From: Lewinellaceae bacterium
Lineage (GTDB): Bacteria; Bacteroidota; Bacteroidia; Chitinophagales; Saprospiraceae
DNA length: 64,000 nucleotides
Direction: 5' to 3'
Assembly: GCA_016716135.1 (NCBI GenBank)
Contig: JADJWX010000005.1
Span: 310,001-374,000, forward strand
Each line of letters opens with the position of its first letter. Positions within the stretch are counted from its first letter, which is position 1. The notes below the pieces were generated by a model. It was not told where the DNA came from. It worked only from the letters and a program-made list of their open reading frames with translations, and searched no databases. Position numbers and translations under genes: made by a program. Positions 42,822-51,729 of this stretch are shown one piece after another.

Positions 42822-45140
42822 TTAGTCGACCAGCACCTCATCCAAAAACAGCCAGGCATTGTTGCCGGCGCCCGGCGCCCCTTCCGGGATGGAGCCGTAA
42901 GCCGTGGCCACCAGTTTGATATACCGCGCTTTGGCGCCCGGCGTGGCCAGTTCTACGGTTTCGATGCTAATGCCGGTCATGCCCTCCGCATCAATTGTCT
43001 TTTTAGCGATCGACCGGAATTGCTCGCCATCGTCCGACACAAATACTTCGATGCTGCGCGGCGGATAAATCCAGCTGACTTTGCTGTTCATAAAATGGGT
43101 GGTCACTTTATTAAAATCGGTCGGCGCGCCCAGGTCGATAACCGGGTCCAGGTTGCCGTCTTTTACGCCTACCCAATTGTTCCAGGCCCGTGGAGCGCCC
43201 AGGATGCCGTTGGTCAGGGCGTAGCGCTCGCCACCGGAGTACTGCTCGGGCTGGGCGGTCATGGTGTAGGTTTTGCCGCTGGCTTTGTGGACGTAGTAGC
43301 GCACGGTGAGTATTTTGCCCATGAGTTTGCCGTCTTTCACCGCTACCGCTTTTATGGTAGTTGGTTCGGTGAGCGGAATAGGCGAGTAAAAGCCGCCTGA
43401 AGTGGGGGTGGGGTCTTTGCCGTCGCGGGTATATTTGACCTGCACCGTACGATCGCTGGCCGACAGCACGACATAGCCGCCGGCAAAGCTCGACTTGACG
43501 TCGTAGTAGCTGCGGGCATAGTTGACCCCCATGGCATCCAGCCGGTCAAAATGGACTTTCAGGCGGCGGATAAAATCGTTCCAGGTAATCTTGTTTTTAG
43601 GTGTCCAAAGCACTTCCGACAGGGCGCAGGCGCGCGGGTAGGCCATGTACTCCACTTGTTCGGGCGTTTCCATGTACTCGGTCCAGACGTTGCCTTGGGC
43701 GCCGAGGATGTGTTGCGCTTCCGCTTCGCTCAGTTCGGCCGGCACGGGGTCGTAGCCGTACACCCGGTTGAGGGTGGTGAAGCCGCCGATAGCCAGCGGT
43801 TCGGTGGCGGGGTCGCTCTGGTAGTGGTCGAAGTAGCAATGCGAGCCAGGAGTCATGATCACATCGTGGCCGGCTTTGGCCGCAGCGATACCGCCCTCGG
43901 TGCCGCGCCAGCTCATGACGGTAGCCGTAGCGGGCAGCCCGCCTTCGAGAATTTCGTCCCAGCCGATGAGTTTTTTTCCGCGCTTGGCCAGCATGGCTTC
44001 CGCGCGCCGGATGAAATAACTCTGGAGTTCGTGTTCGTCGTTCAGGCTTTCATCCTGCATGCGTTTCTGGCATTTCGGACAGGCTTTCCAGCGGTCCTTG
44101 GGGCATTCGTCGCCGCCGATGTGGATGTACTGACCGGGAAAAAGTGCGCAGACTTCTTCGAGCACATCGTCGAGAAAGCGAAAGGTTTGCTCATTGCCGG
44201 CGCAGTACACATCGCGAAAGATGCCCCAGATTTTTGCGGTTTCATACGGCCCGCCGGTGCAGCCCAGTTCCGGGTAGGCAGCCAGTGCGGCCTGTGAGTG
44301 GCCCGGCATTTCAATTTCGGGCACGATGGTCACAAAGCGTTTCTGGGCATACTCAACAATCTCGCGGACTTCCTCCTGGGTGTAGTAGTGGCAGTATTCT
44401 TTCCCGTCAAACTGGTGCGGTTGATCGGAATAATGGCCAACCAGGGTTTCATCCCGACAGGCGGCTACAGTTTGCAATTTCGGGTATTTTTTTATCTCGA
44501 TACGCCAGCCCTGGTCTTCGGTGAGGTGCCAGTGGAAGCGGTTGAATTTGTGCTGCGCCAACAAGTCAATGTAGCGTTTTACAAAGTCGACCGGAAAAAA
44601 ATGCCGGCCCACATCGAGGTGCATGCCCCGGTAGGCAAAGCGCGGGTAGTCGGTGATTTTGGCGCAGGGGACCGTCCAGGCCACGCCGTCTACCGGTGCA
44701 CTGCTGTTGAAGGCCGGCGGGAACATCTGCCGCAGGCTTTGCACGGCATAAAAAGCGCCAGCGGCCGTGCGGGCATTTATGGTGATAAAAGTGGGCGTGA
44801 TATCCATCTGGTAACCCTCTGCATTTTCCACACCTTTATCGGGTATAAAATAAATGCCGTTGGCGCGCGGCTGGTTGATGGCACTTTTAAACGGCTGAGC
44901 GACCAACTGGTAGCCTGTTGCCGTCTGTGCAACCGCCATAAAATTTTGTGCGGCCAATTCCCAGTCCTGCTCCCCCTGGGGGAAGTAAATCCGGGTGTCC
45001 GGCTTGAGGGTAAACTCCCCATCCTGGCTGTAGGCTTTTACCGGCTGCGGGATGAAAGTTATTGTGGAGGTAACCTGCGCAACAGTGTATGCCGACAAAA
45101 AAAGCAGCATAGAAAACGATAGAAGAATTCTATTTTTCAT
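42822..45140 (-). CDS. Beta-N-acetylhexosaminidase, GH20
   Basis: 772 residues from MKNRILLSFSMLLFLSAYTV, a signal peptide; a start three codons earlier is possible. An N-terminal GH20b domain (FIPQPVKAYSQDGEFTLKPD) is followed by the catalytic barrel, opening FAYRGMHLDVGRHFFPVDFV. The catalytic Asp-Glu pair is Asp344-Glu345 in GGDE. Substrate-binding elements include WDEILEGGLP and SWRGTEGG. A chitobiase C-terminal-like beta domain (TVQVKYTRDGKDPTPTSGG) and an F5/8-type carbohydrate-binding domain (about the last 130 residues) complete it. It removes terminal N-acetylglucosamine or galactosamine from chitin fragments, peptidoglycan or glycoproteins, outside the inner membrane. It follows thrB by 44 bases. 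Confidence 0.95.
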   Translation of the reverse strand: MKNRILLSFSMLLFLSAYTVAQVTSTITFIPQPVKAYSQDGEFTLKPDTRIYFPQGEQDWELAAQNFMAVAQTATGYQLVAQPFKSAINQPRANGIYFIPDKGVENAEGYQMDITPTFITINARTAAGAFYAVQSLRQMFPPAFNSSAPVDGVAWTVPCAKITDYPRFAYRGMHLDVGRHFFPVDFVKRYIDLLAQHKFNRFHWHLTEDQGWRIEIKKYPKLQTVAACRDETLVGHYSDQPHQFDGKEYCHYYTQEEVREIVEYAQKRFVTIVPEIEMPGHSQAALAAYPELGCTGGPYETAKIWGIFRDVYCAGNEQTFRFLDDVLEEVCALFPGQYIHIGGDECPKDRWKACPKCQKRMQDESLNDEHELQSYFIRRAEAMLAKRGKKLIGWDEILEGGLPATATVMSWRGTEGGIAAAKAGHDVIMTPGSHCYFDHYQSDPATEPLAIGGFTTLNRVYGYDPVPAELSEAEAQHILGAQGNVWTEYMETPEQVEYMAYPRACALSEVLWTPKNKITWNDFIRRLKVHFDRLDAMGVNYARSYYDVKSSFAGGYVVLSASDRTVQVKYTRDGKDPTPTSGGFYSPIPLTEPTTIKAVAVKDGKLMGKILTVRYYVHKASGKTYTMTAQPEQYSGGERYALTNGILGAPRAWNNWVGVKDGNLDPVIDLGAPTDFNKVTTHFMNSKVSWIYPPRSIEVFVSDDGEQFRSIAKKTIDAEGMTGISIETVELATPGAKARYIKLVATAYGSIPEGAPGAGNNAWLFLDEVLVD

Positions 45141-45184
45141 AGAAATCATAGCGTTAGTTTTATAGAAAATTACTTTTCAATTGT

Positions 45185-46111
45185 TCAACAAATAACCGCG
45201 CCTTCCTGGTTGACGCCGGATAGGAAAACCCGGCTTTCCACACCGTGGTTAGCAAAAGCGCGTTGCATGGCCTGGCCGACATTTTCCGCGATCAGCGAGT
45301 TGGCGCTGAGCGCAAACACCGAAGGTCCGGCGCCGGAAATGCTGCAACCCAGGGCGCCTTCGGTCATCGCGGCGGCCTGCACATCGTAAAATCCGGTAAT
45401 CAGGCCGGCGCGCTGCGGCTCGATAATTTCGTCGCGCAGGCAACGCCCGATCAGTTCCACATCGCCGTTGAAGCAACCGACGACGAAGCCGGCAATGTTG
45501 GCGCTTTGGCGAATGTACGCATCGAGCGGCACCTCGGGTTTTAAAATGGCCCGGGCATCTTTGGTCAGAATGTGCAATTGCGGGTACACCACCGTAGCGT
45601 GCAAGCCGCGCGGCACATGCAGGCGGTGAACGTCCAGCGTTTCGTTGTCGCGGATCAGCACGATGCCGCCCAACAGCGACGGCGCCACATTATCGGCATG
45701 AAATTCCCCGGAAGCCACCTGCTCACCCTGGCAGGCAAAAGGCAGCAGATCTCGCTTGCTCAGACCGGTGCGCAGCAATTCGCTGACGGCCAGTACCGCC
45801 GCCACCGCACTGGCTGCGCTACTGCCCAGGCCGCTGCCCAGGGGCATTTTTTTATGAATTTCCAATTCGATGCCCCGGCCGGGTTCGCCCAGGTGCTCCA
45901 GCAAGCGAAGGGCAGCCACACCGGCAGTATTTTTCTCTACCTCAAGGGGAAGTTTGCCCTGATGCCCGGTGATGCGGGTAATGCGCAGGCCCGGGGTATT
46001 GCTTTTTTTGGCGATCACTTCGTCGCCGGGCTGCTCGATGGCCATGCCCAGTATGTCGAACCCGATGCCGATATTTCCGATCGAGGCGGGGGCAAATGCT
46101 TTGATACCCAA
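45185..46111 (-). CDS. thrB: Homoserine kinase
   Basis: 308 residues, a GHMP kinase that phosphorylates homoserine in threonine synthesis. The ATP-binding loop reads PLGSGLGSSAAS (90-101). The opening APASIGNIGIGFDILGMAIE is typical of ThrB, and GCSISGAGPSVFAL is GHMP motif 3. thrA and thrC are not adjacent in the window. The exact -7 box TACCTTTG is 30 bases upstream. A stretch at 46204-46250 resembles a common intergenic phrase of this phylum. Identity confident; MGIKAF is the natural start. Confidence 0.95.
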   Translation of the reverse strand: MGIKAFAPASIGNIGIGFDILGMAIEQPGDEVIAKKSNTPGLRITRITGHQGKLPLEVEKNTAGVAALRLLEHLGEPGRGIELEIHKKMPLGSGLGSSAASAVAAVLAVSELLRTGLSKRDLLPFACQGEQVASGEFHADNVAPSLLGGIVLIRDNETLDVHRLHVPRGLHATVVYPQLHILTKDARAILKPEVPLDAYIRQSANIAGFVVGCFNGDVELIGRCLRDEIIEPQRAGLITGFYDVQAAAMTEGALGCSISGAGPSVFALSANSLIAENVGQAMQRAFANHGVESRVFLSGVNQEGAVIC

Positions 46112-46140
46112 AATTCTGTTGGTTTAAATGATCTGGCGGG

Positions 46141-46148
46141 CAAAGGTA
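46141..46148 (-). promoter_or_regulatory. -7 box TACCTTTG for thrB
   Basis: Exact TAnnTTTG on the minus strand. The G is 30 bases before the ATG, giving a leader of about 24 bases. No TTG at -33. Confidence 0.55.
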
Positions 46149-46356
46149 ACAGGCTGGGCTTTAAATTGGGCGGGAATGGTGATATTTGCATGCGCCGCGG
46201 AATCTTCCAAAAATCTGTGTGTTCGCGTGCTTGCCGTGTCTCCGTGGTCAATAAAATAATCTTAAACGGACCGTTTCAATTGGACCGCGTGACACCGCAC
46301 CGGATAAACTTTTCGTTTGATAGCATTCAATCATCATTTGTGATCCACGTTTTTTT

Positions 46357-48003
46357 ATGACCAACAGAACCACTGCACTGTTAACCCTTGCCCTCCTTTT
46401 CCCATTACTCAGCACGGCACAAATCCGACTTTTTACACTCGACGACACCCTGCGTGGCAGTATAACCCCGGAACGCGCCTGGTGGGATCTGAAATTTTAC
46501 AAACTCGATGTGCGCGTCGACCCGGAAGCCCGGAGCATCACGGGCTCGAATGAAGTGCATTACGAAGTGTTACAACCTGCCCAGGTATTGCAAATCGACC
46601 TGCAACCGCCGCTAAAAATCGAACGCGTGGAACAGGATGGCCAAACGCTCGACGTGCAGCCGGCCGGCCGGAATGCCTATTTCATTCAATTGAAAAAAAC
46701 ACAAAAACCGGGCGCCCGCGAGGCCCTTACAATTTGGTACTCCGGCAAACCGCGAACTGCCCGTCATGCGCCCTGGGACGGCGGTTTCAGCTGGGCAAAA
46801 GATGATGCCGGGAAACCCTTCGTGGCAACCTCGTGTCAGGGACTTGGGGCCAGTGTTTGGTGGCCCTGCAAAGACCACATGTACGACGAACCCGACTCCC
46901 AAAGCATTGTCGTCACCGTACCGGCGCCGCTGATGGATGTATCGAACGGGCGGCTGCGCCGCACCACGGAGAACGCCGACGGTACGCGCACGTTCGAGTG
47001 GTTTGTGTCCAACCCGATCAACAATTACGGCGTAAACGTCAATATTGCCGATTACACGCACTTCGACGATACGCTGCACGGCGCGAAAGGCGTGCTCACG
47101 CTCGATTATTATGTGCTGCCGGAGAACCTGGAAAAAGCGAAAAAACAATTTCAACAGGTCAAAGGCATGTTACGGGCCTTTGAATACTGGTTTGGCCCCT
47201 ATCCGTTTTACGAGGACGGGTACAAACTGGTGGAAGTGCCCTACCTCGGTATGGAGCACCAGAGCTCGATTACCTACGGCAACGGTTACCAAAACGGTTA
47301 CCTGGGCCGCGACTTGTCCAGGACAGGCTGGGGTTTGAAATGGGATTTTATCATCATCCACGAGTCGGGCCATGAGTGGTTTGCCAACAATATCACCTAC
47401 CGCGATGTCGCGGATATGTGGATCCATGAAAGTTTTACCAACTACAGCGAAGGCCTGTACACCGAGTATTTCTGGGGCAAAGAAGCCGGCGCTGAATACA
47501 TTCGGGGTACACGAGCAGGTATTGAAAACCGGAGCCCCATTGTGGGCGTGTATGACGTGAATCAGGAAGGCTCCGTAGATATGTACAGCAAAGGCGGTAA
47601 TATGCTGCACACCATCCGCCAAATTGTGGACGACGACGAAAAATGGCGCGCCATCCTCCGGGGCTTGAACCGCGATTTTTACCATCAAACCGTATCCGGT
47701 GCCCAGGTGGAAGCCTACATTTCCGAACACTCCGGGAAAGACCTGCGCAAGGTTTTTGACCAATACCTGCGCCAGCGCAATATTCCGGTGCTGGAATACA
47801 GTGTGAAAAAAGGCAAACTGCGTTTTCGCTGGATCGACTGTGTGGAAGGCTTCGACATGCCGGTAAAAGTGACGCTGGAACGCGGCAAGTACGACTTTAT
47901 CTACCCGACTACCGGCTGGCAGGAAACCCGGCTAAAGGGTGTGAAAAAGAAGCAATTTAAAGTGGACGATAATTTTTACATTCTGACCCAGGAGCAGCCT
48001 TGA
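46357..48003 (+). CDS. M1 family zinc metallopeptidase (secreted)
   Basis: 548 residues with signal peptide (MTNRTTALLTLALLFPLLST). The zinc motif is HESGH (335-339), with the third ligand Glu358 in WIHESF, exactly 18 residues after the last His as in M1 enzymes. The substrate-recognition motif GxMEN appears as GMEHQ. A beta-sandwich N-terminal domain (residues about 40-230) precedes the thermolysin-like catalytic domain. It is shorter than classical aminopeptidase N and lacks the large helical C-terminal domain. It would act as an aminopeptidase in the periplasm or outside. Convergent with the acyltransferase gene, with a MITE-like element between. The 245-base spacer upstream holds the thrB -7 box and nothing else clear. 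Confidence 0.93.
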   Translation: MTNRTTALLTLALLFPLLSTAQIRLFTLDDTLRGSITPERAWWDLKFYKLDVRVDPEARSITGSNEVHYEVLQPAQVLQIDLQPPLKIERVEQDGQTLDVQPAGRNAYFIQLKKTQKPGAREALTIWYSGKPRTARHAPWDGGFSWAKDDAGKPFVATSCQGLGASVWWPCKDHMYDEPDSQSIVVTVPAPLMDVSNGRLRRTTENADGTRTFEWFVSNPINNYGVNVNIADYTHFDDTLHGAKGVLTLDYYVLPENLEKAKKQFQQVKGMLRAFEYWFGPYPFYEDGYKLVEVPYLGMEHQSSITYGNGYQNGYLGRDLSRTGWGLKWDFIIIHESGHEWFANNITYRDVADMWIHESFTNYSEGLYTEYFWGKEAGAEYIRGTRAGIENRSPIVGVYDVNQEGSVDMYSKGGNMLHTIRQIVDDDEKWRAILRGLNRDFYHQTVSGAQVEAYISEHSGKDLRKVFDQYLRQRNIPVLEYSVKKGKLRFRWIDCVEGFDMPVKVTLERGKYDFIYPTTGWQETRLKGVKKKQFKVDDNFYILTQEQP

Positions 48004-48028
48004 GTGCTGAAGAGCAATTATATAAAGT

Positions 48029-48190
48029 TGAGGCTGTCTCACAAGTGCTTTTAAGCATTCACCCGCCGTAGATTATTACTTAAACACATAGGCTCATAGA
48101 ACACAAAGAATATTTCTCTGTGTTCTATGAGCCTATGTGTTTAATAATTGGGAAGCTATCCTTTGTGCACTAACTTATGAGACAGCCTCA
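48029..48190. mobile_element. MITE-like element with IS-type terminal repeats and a perfect internal hairpin
   Basis: Ends are TGAGGCTGTCTCA at 48029 and its inverse ending 48190, extending to 17 of 18 matching bases. GAGGCTGTCTCA is a familiar IS terminal sequence in this phylum, from memory. Inside, 48081-48105 and 48119-48143 form a perfect 25-bp stem, loop AAGAATATTTCTC. There is no transposase and no clear target duplication; flanks read AAGT and TGTA. It sits between convergent genes. Confidence 0.7.
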
Positions 48191-48203
48191 TGTACAACTT
48201 GAG

Positions 48204-48761
48204 TTAATGAATCCCCTGCGCCGGGTTTTTACCCGGTATGCCTTTGTAATAGTTCCAGATGTACTCCAGGTCTTTCGCCTCATCGCCGGTGGGATAAAAA
48301 AGCTCCGGGTCGAAAAAGACTTCCTTTTTGGGGAAATTGAAGGTGCATAGCGATATGGGCACGCCGGCCAGCCGGGCGATATGATAAAACCCGGTTTTGA
48401 ATTTGGGCACTTTGGTGCGGGTGCCTTCCGGCGCAATGACCAGGTGCATGCGCGCATTTTGGCGGAACGCCTCCACCGTGGCATCCACAAAATTATTTTT
48501 TTTACGCCGGTCGATCGGGATACCACCCAGCCAGCGAAAAAACAGGCCGAAAGGCCAGACGAACAAGGTGTGCTTGCCCACATAATTGGCTTTTGCCCGG
48601 ATGGCGCTGTTTACCAAAACGCCCAGCGGAAAATCCCAGTTGGACGTATGCGGGGCCACCGCCAGCACCAGTTTGGGTACGTCGTAGGGGTATTGGCCGG
48701 TGATTTTCCAGCCCCACAGTTTTAAAATCCAGCCACTTAGCATTGAAAGCAGATTCCCCAT
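48204..48761 (-). CDS. 1-acyl-glycerol-3-phosphate acyltransferase-like protein (PlsC family)
   Basis: 185 residues. The HX4D motif is HTSNWD in VAPHTSNWDFPLG, and the substrate motif is APEGTRTKVPKFKTG. Both define the PlsC/LPLAT superfamily, which adds acyl chains to lysophosphatidic acid or related lipids at the inner membrane. An N-terminal hydrophobic segment is weak. At 185 residues it is shorter than PlsC (about 240) and resembles the small stand-alone acyltransferases common in Bacteroidota. It follows the rlmD gene by 21 bases. Substrate uncertain. The ATG is at 48761 (MGNLLSML). Confidence 0.88.
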   Translation of the reverse strand: MGNLLSMLSGWILKLWGWKITGQYPYDVPKLVLAVAPHTSNWDFPLGVLVNSAIRAKANYVGKHTLFVWPFGLFFRWLGGIPIDRRKKNNFVDATVEAFRQNARMHLVIAPEGTRTKVPKFKTGFYHIARLAGVPISLCTFNFPKKEVFFDPELFYPTGDEAKDLEYIWNYYKGIPGKNPAQGIH

Positions 48762-48782
48762 GGTTGCGTAGGTTTTTGAAAA

Positions 48783-50186
48783 TTAATGCCGTAGTTCCAA
48801 CAGCGCTACATTTTCGATGTGGTGTGTATGCGGGAACATATCCACCGGTTGCACTTTCAGTACCCGGTATTTTTCCGACAGCCACTGTACATCCCGGGCC
48901 TGCGTTGCCGGGTTGCAGCTCACGTACACGATGCGCGGCGCTTCCAGTTCCAGCAAAAACCGGACAGCTTTTTCGTGCATGCCCGCGCGTGGCGGGTCGG
49001 TGATCACCAGGTCGGGTTTGCCATGTTTTTCGATAAATTCCGGGCTGAGCACGTTTTTTACATCGCCGGCATAAAACACGGCATTTTTGATGTTGTTGAG
49101 CGCCTGATTTTCGTGCGCATCGGCAATAGCTTCCGGCACTTCTTCGATGCCCACCACCTGCCGGCAATATTGGGCCACATACAGCGCGATGCTCCCCGTC
49201 CCGGTGTACAGGTCGTATACATTTTCACTGCCCGTAAGCCCGGCAAACTGAACGACCACATCGTACAGGTTTTTTGCCTGGCGGGAGTTTGTTTGAAAAA
49301 AGGATTTCGGCCCGATTTTGAACTGCCGCCCGCCCAGGTTTTCGACCACAAAGCCCTTCCCGGTGTAGTTGATCATCTCAAGGTCGAACACCGTATCGTT
49401 TTTCTTGGGATTGATGCAGTACACCAGTGTGGTTATTTGGCCCGGGAGGCGCTCCAGCAGGGCATCCAGGAAGGCGCGAATGGCTTCCGGCTCGTCGCGG
49501 GCAAAGCTGACCAGCAACATGCACTCACCGGTGGTCGTCAGCCGGACCATCAGGTTGCGCAAAAAGCCTTCGTGCCGGCGCACATCGTAAAATTCGAGGT
49601 TTTGCTCCAGGGCAATTTCCCGTGCGGTATTCCGAATACTGTTGGAGGGCTCGGCCTGCAGGTGGCATTCCCGGATATCGACTACTTTATCAAAAGCGCC
49701 CGCACGGTGAAAACCCAGGCCGGGCCCGCCCGGGGCCGGCATCTCTTCCGCCAGCAGCCATCGTTTATTGGAAAATGCAAATTCCAGTTTGTTGCGGTAG
49801 TGGGTGGTTTCGGGGGCGCCAAGGATCGGCAGAAATTCCTGAACAGGCACTTTGGCAATCCGTTCAAAAGCGTCGAGCACCGTTTGATTTTTATGTTGCA
49901 GTTGGGTTTCGTAGGCGAGGTGTTGCCATTTGCAGCCGCCGCAAACCCCGAAATGCGCACAAAATGCCTCGACGCGCTGCGGAGAAGCTTGCACCAGATT
50001 TTCAATGCGGCCTTCCCCGAATCCGCCTTTTTTCTTTTGCACAAAAACATCGACTACGTCGCCGGGCACCGCTCCTTCCACAAAGAGCACCAGGCCATCG
50101 GGGGTGCGCCCGACGCCTTTGCCGCGATCGGCAACGCCGTGAATGGGAACAGCCGGCGCAATAAACGATTTTGATTTTCTAGCCAT
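48783..50186 (-). CDS. rlmD: 23S rRNA (uracil-5-)-methyltransferase RlmD family
   Basis: 467 residues from the ATG at 50186 (MARKSKSFIAP); the longer frame is not conserved-looking. A TRAM-like N-terminal domain is followed by the iron-sulphur Cys set CAHFGVCGGCKWQ. The SAM-binding motif DLYTGTGSIALYVAQ, the DPPRAG segment and the catalytic Cys in CNPATQARD follow. It makes 5-methyluridine in 23S rRNA (RlmD or the related RlmC/RumB site cannot be told by eye). TATTTTTG, a -7 box, is 12 bases upstream. A perfect 20-bp hairpin lies at 50280-50334. Confidence 0.93.
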   Translation of the reverse strand: MARKSKSFIAPAVPIHGVADRGKGVGRTPDGLVLFVEGAVPGDVVDVFVQKKKGGFGEGRIENLVQASPQRVEAFCAHFGVCGGCKWQHLAYETQLQHKNQTVLDAFERIAKVPVQEFLPILGAPETTHYRNKLEFAFSNKRWLLAEEMPAPGGPGLGFHRAGAFDKVVDIRECHLQAEPSNSIRNTAREIALEQNLEFYDVRRHEGFLRNLMVRLTTTGECMLLVSFARDEPEAIRAFLDALLERLPGQITTLVYCINPKKNDTVFDLEMINYTGKGFVVENLGGRQFKIGPKSFFQTNSRQAKNLYDVVVQFAGLTGSENVYDLYTGTGSIALYVAQYCRQVVGIEEVPEAIADAHENQALNNIKNAVFYAGDVKNVLSPEFIEKHGKPDLVITDPPRAGMHEKAVRFLLELEAPRIVYVSCNPATQARDVQWLSEKYRVLKVQPVDMFPHTHHIENVALLELRH

Positions 50187-50197
50187 AAGCAGGGCGG

Positions 50198-50205
50198 CAA
50201 AAATA
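50198..50205 (-). promoter_or_regulatory. -7 box TATTTTTG for rlmD
   Basis: Exact TAnnTTTG on the minus strand, 12 bases before the ATG. No clear TTG at -33. The box lies upstream of the terminator of the preceding gene in transcription order, so rlmD likely has its own transcript. Confidence 0.45.
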
Positions 50206-50279
50206 GGGGTTCTTGGTGATTGGCTGTTGACCATTGGAGGGTATCTCAAAGTAAATTCCAGGCCTGGCGCGACAAACTT

Positions 50280-50334
50280 TTTACCGCGGAGGCGCAAAGG
50301 GTAATTCTTCGCGTCTTTGCGCCTCCGCGGTAAA
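50280..50334. repeat. Perfect 20-bp hairpin in the rlmD upstream region
   Basis: Arms 50280-50299 and 50315-50334 are exact inverse complements (core CCGCGGAGGCGCAAAG); loop GGTAATTCTTCGCGT. Its word belongs to a common intergenic phrase of this phylum. It lies between the terminator of the small gene and the rlmD -7 box. Confidence 0.85.
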
Positions 50335-50383
50335 GTAGAGTACGCTACGGTAGACAAAATTGGTGGGGCACATTGAGCCAACA

Positions 50384-50419
50384 ACAAAAAAGCCCCCGTC
50401 CGAAAGATCGAACGGAGGC
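50384..50419 (-). terminator. Rho-independent terminator of the small 50454-50690 gene
   Basis: On the minus strand, GCCTCCGTTCG, loop ATCTTT, CGGACGGGGGC, then TTTTTTG. Eleven pairs, two of them G.U on this strand. It starts 34 bases after the stop. Confidence 0.72.
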
Positions 50420-50453
50420 CAGGGTTTTTCATGGTCCGGAAGCAGTAACTTGG

Positions 50454-50690
50454 TTAGAGCTGTGCTTCCAAAGCCGTTTTTGTGCTGTATTGAAGGATAT
50501 TGTTGAGTACAGCCGGTGCGGGGTTAAAGTGTGCCTTGGGCAGCTGATTTTTTGCAAAAAGCATTTCGTTGAATGCGGCGCGCATTTTCGGATTTGCTTC
50601 CAAATGTTGCGTCATCAGTACTGCCTCATCGGCCGGCATGTCGTGGTACAGGAATTGCACCAAAGATTCATATGTGTAGTTTTCTTCCAT
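50454..50690 (-). CDS. Small acidic protein of unknown function (possible anti-sigma-like fragment)
   Basis: 78 residues from the ATG at 50690 (MEENYTYESLVQFLYHDMPA). The frame is open to 50891 but the upstream part looks non-coding, overlaps the YndJ gene and is rich in Lys and aromatic residues. An E-E-A-V-L-M-T-x-H-L-E-x-x-P-K-M-R helix pattern resembles the short N-terminal region of Bacteroidota anti-sigma factors (zinc-finger-less), but it has no transmembrane helix. The motif QLPKAHFNPAPAVLNNILQYS closes it. Similar small proteins are common in Bacteroidota, from memory. It has its own terminator. Function unknown. Confidence 0.6.
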   Translation of the reverse strand: MEENYTYESLVQFLYHDMPADEAVLMTQHLEANPKMRAAFNEMLFAKNQLPKAHFNPAPAVLNNILQYSTKTALEAQL

Positions 50691-50790
50691 AGGCTTTAAA
50701 AAACATAGATTTGGTTTAAATGATAAAAATCGGCTATAAAACTTTCGGAAGTGGTCGGTTAGTATATCCTGCGGTATTTTATTTTTCATT

Positions 50791-51729
50791 TTAACACTTG
50801 ACCCACGTGTCCGTTTTTTTAAGCAATAAAACCCAGCCTGCAAGACCCAATCCGGCCACGCCAATGGCGTTTGCCGACCCATGCCAGGCACGCATGTTCG
50901 GTATACTTAAAAAATCGAGCGGCAGGTAAGGCCGAAGGGCATACCCCAGACTCAGCGTCATACTGAAAATCAAAGCAATGGCCATGGCGGTCCAGCAAAA
51001 CCGGGCAATTAAAGGCCCGCGCATTTTTACAACAACCTGCAGATAACCCCATGCCCCAAGCCAGCCCGCCGCAACAACCAACCCGGCTGCCAGGCTTTCC
51101 ACCCAAAATATACGGCTTAGTTGCGTCAGCGTGATCCCCAACGCAGTCAGTGGCACCGAAGCCAGCGCCAGCCAGACCGCCACCGGAAACACACGATTCG
51201 TAAAATTTCCGGCAGCCAATCCCAGCAAGAGTAAAAAAATAAAACCCGCATAGTGAAAATGCACCGCCGTGAGCAAAATGATTGCCGGGTCGAAGCCGAA
51301 CGGCCGGAGGGCCAGCCTGTCGGCTAACAGGCTCAGTCCGCCAACCAGGATAAAAATTTTTGCACCGGATAATGCCCGATCCGAAGCCGACCTTTTTGTC
51401 AATTGCTCCAGCCCGGAAATAAACAACATGGCACAGACCAACAGCCAGGGCAAAGCAAACACAGCCGCTACCCAACCGGCAGGAAGTTGCAACGAAACCA
51501 GCACAGCCAGGGCGGTCGGAAACACCAGGCGGGTCAGCAAAACCGGCACATTGCCCATCAAGGATAAACCCAAAGGCACCCACACCAAAACGGCGAGTTG
51601 CAGCAGCAGCCGGGCCCAATTGTCGCTTTGCAAGGCCGGGCATTGCACGGCACCTAAAATAAGCCACACGATTGCGCCCCATCCGGCAGCCGCCGTCAAA
51701 CTGACCCAGGGTAGTCGGACTGTTTTCAT
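50791..51729 (-). CDS. YndJ-like polytopic membrane protein
   Basis: 312 residues with eight to ten hydrophobic helices. The segment GGLSLLADRLALRPFGFDPAIILLTAVHFHYAGFIF (only partly quoted: ILLTAVHFHYAGF) is the conserved centre of YndJ-like proteins, with paired His in HFHYAGF. The gene begins inside the last four bases of the DUF1990 gene (ATGA), indicating coupled translation. The two families also appear together in Firmicutes, from memory and unverified. Function is unknown; a role in membrane lipid or solvent handling is speculation. Confidence 0.75.
   Translation of the reverse strand: MKTVRLPWVSLTAAAGWGAIVWLILGAVQCPALQSDNWARLLLQLAVLVWVPLGLSLMGNVPVLLTRLVFPTALAVLVSLQLPAGWVAAVFALPWLLVCAMLFISGLEQLTKRSASDRALSGAKIFILVGGLSLLADRLALRPFGFDPAIILLTAVHFHYAGFIFLLLLGLAAGNFTNRVFPVAVWLALASVPLTALGITLTQLSRIFWVESLAAGLVVAAGWLGAWGYLQVVVKMRGPLIARFCWTAMAIALIFSMTLSLGYALRPYLPLDFLSIPNMRAWHGSANAIGVAGLGLAGWVLLLKKTDTWVKC

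Noticed and set aside
46196..46260. Half of another hairpin element upstream of thrB
   Set aside because: The phrase resembles a common intergenic word but no inverse partner was found nearby.
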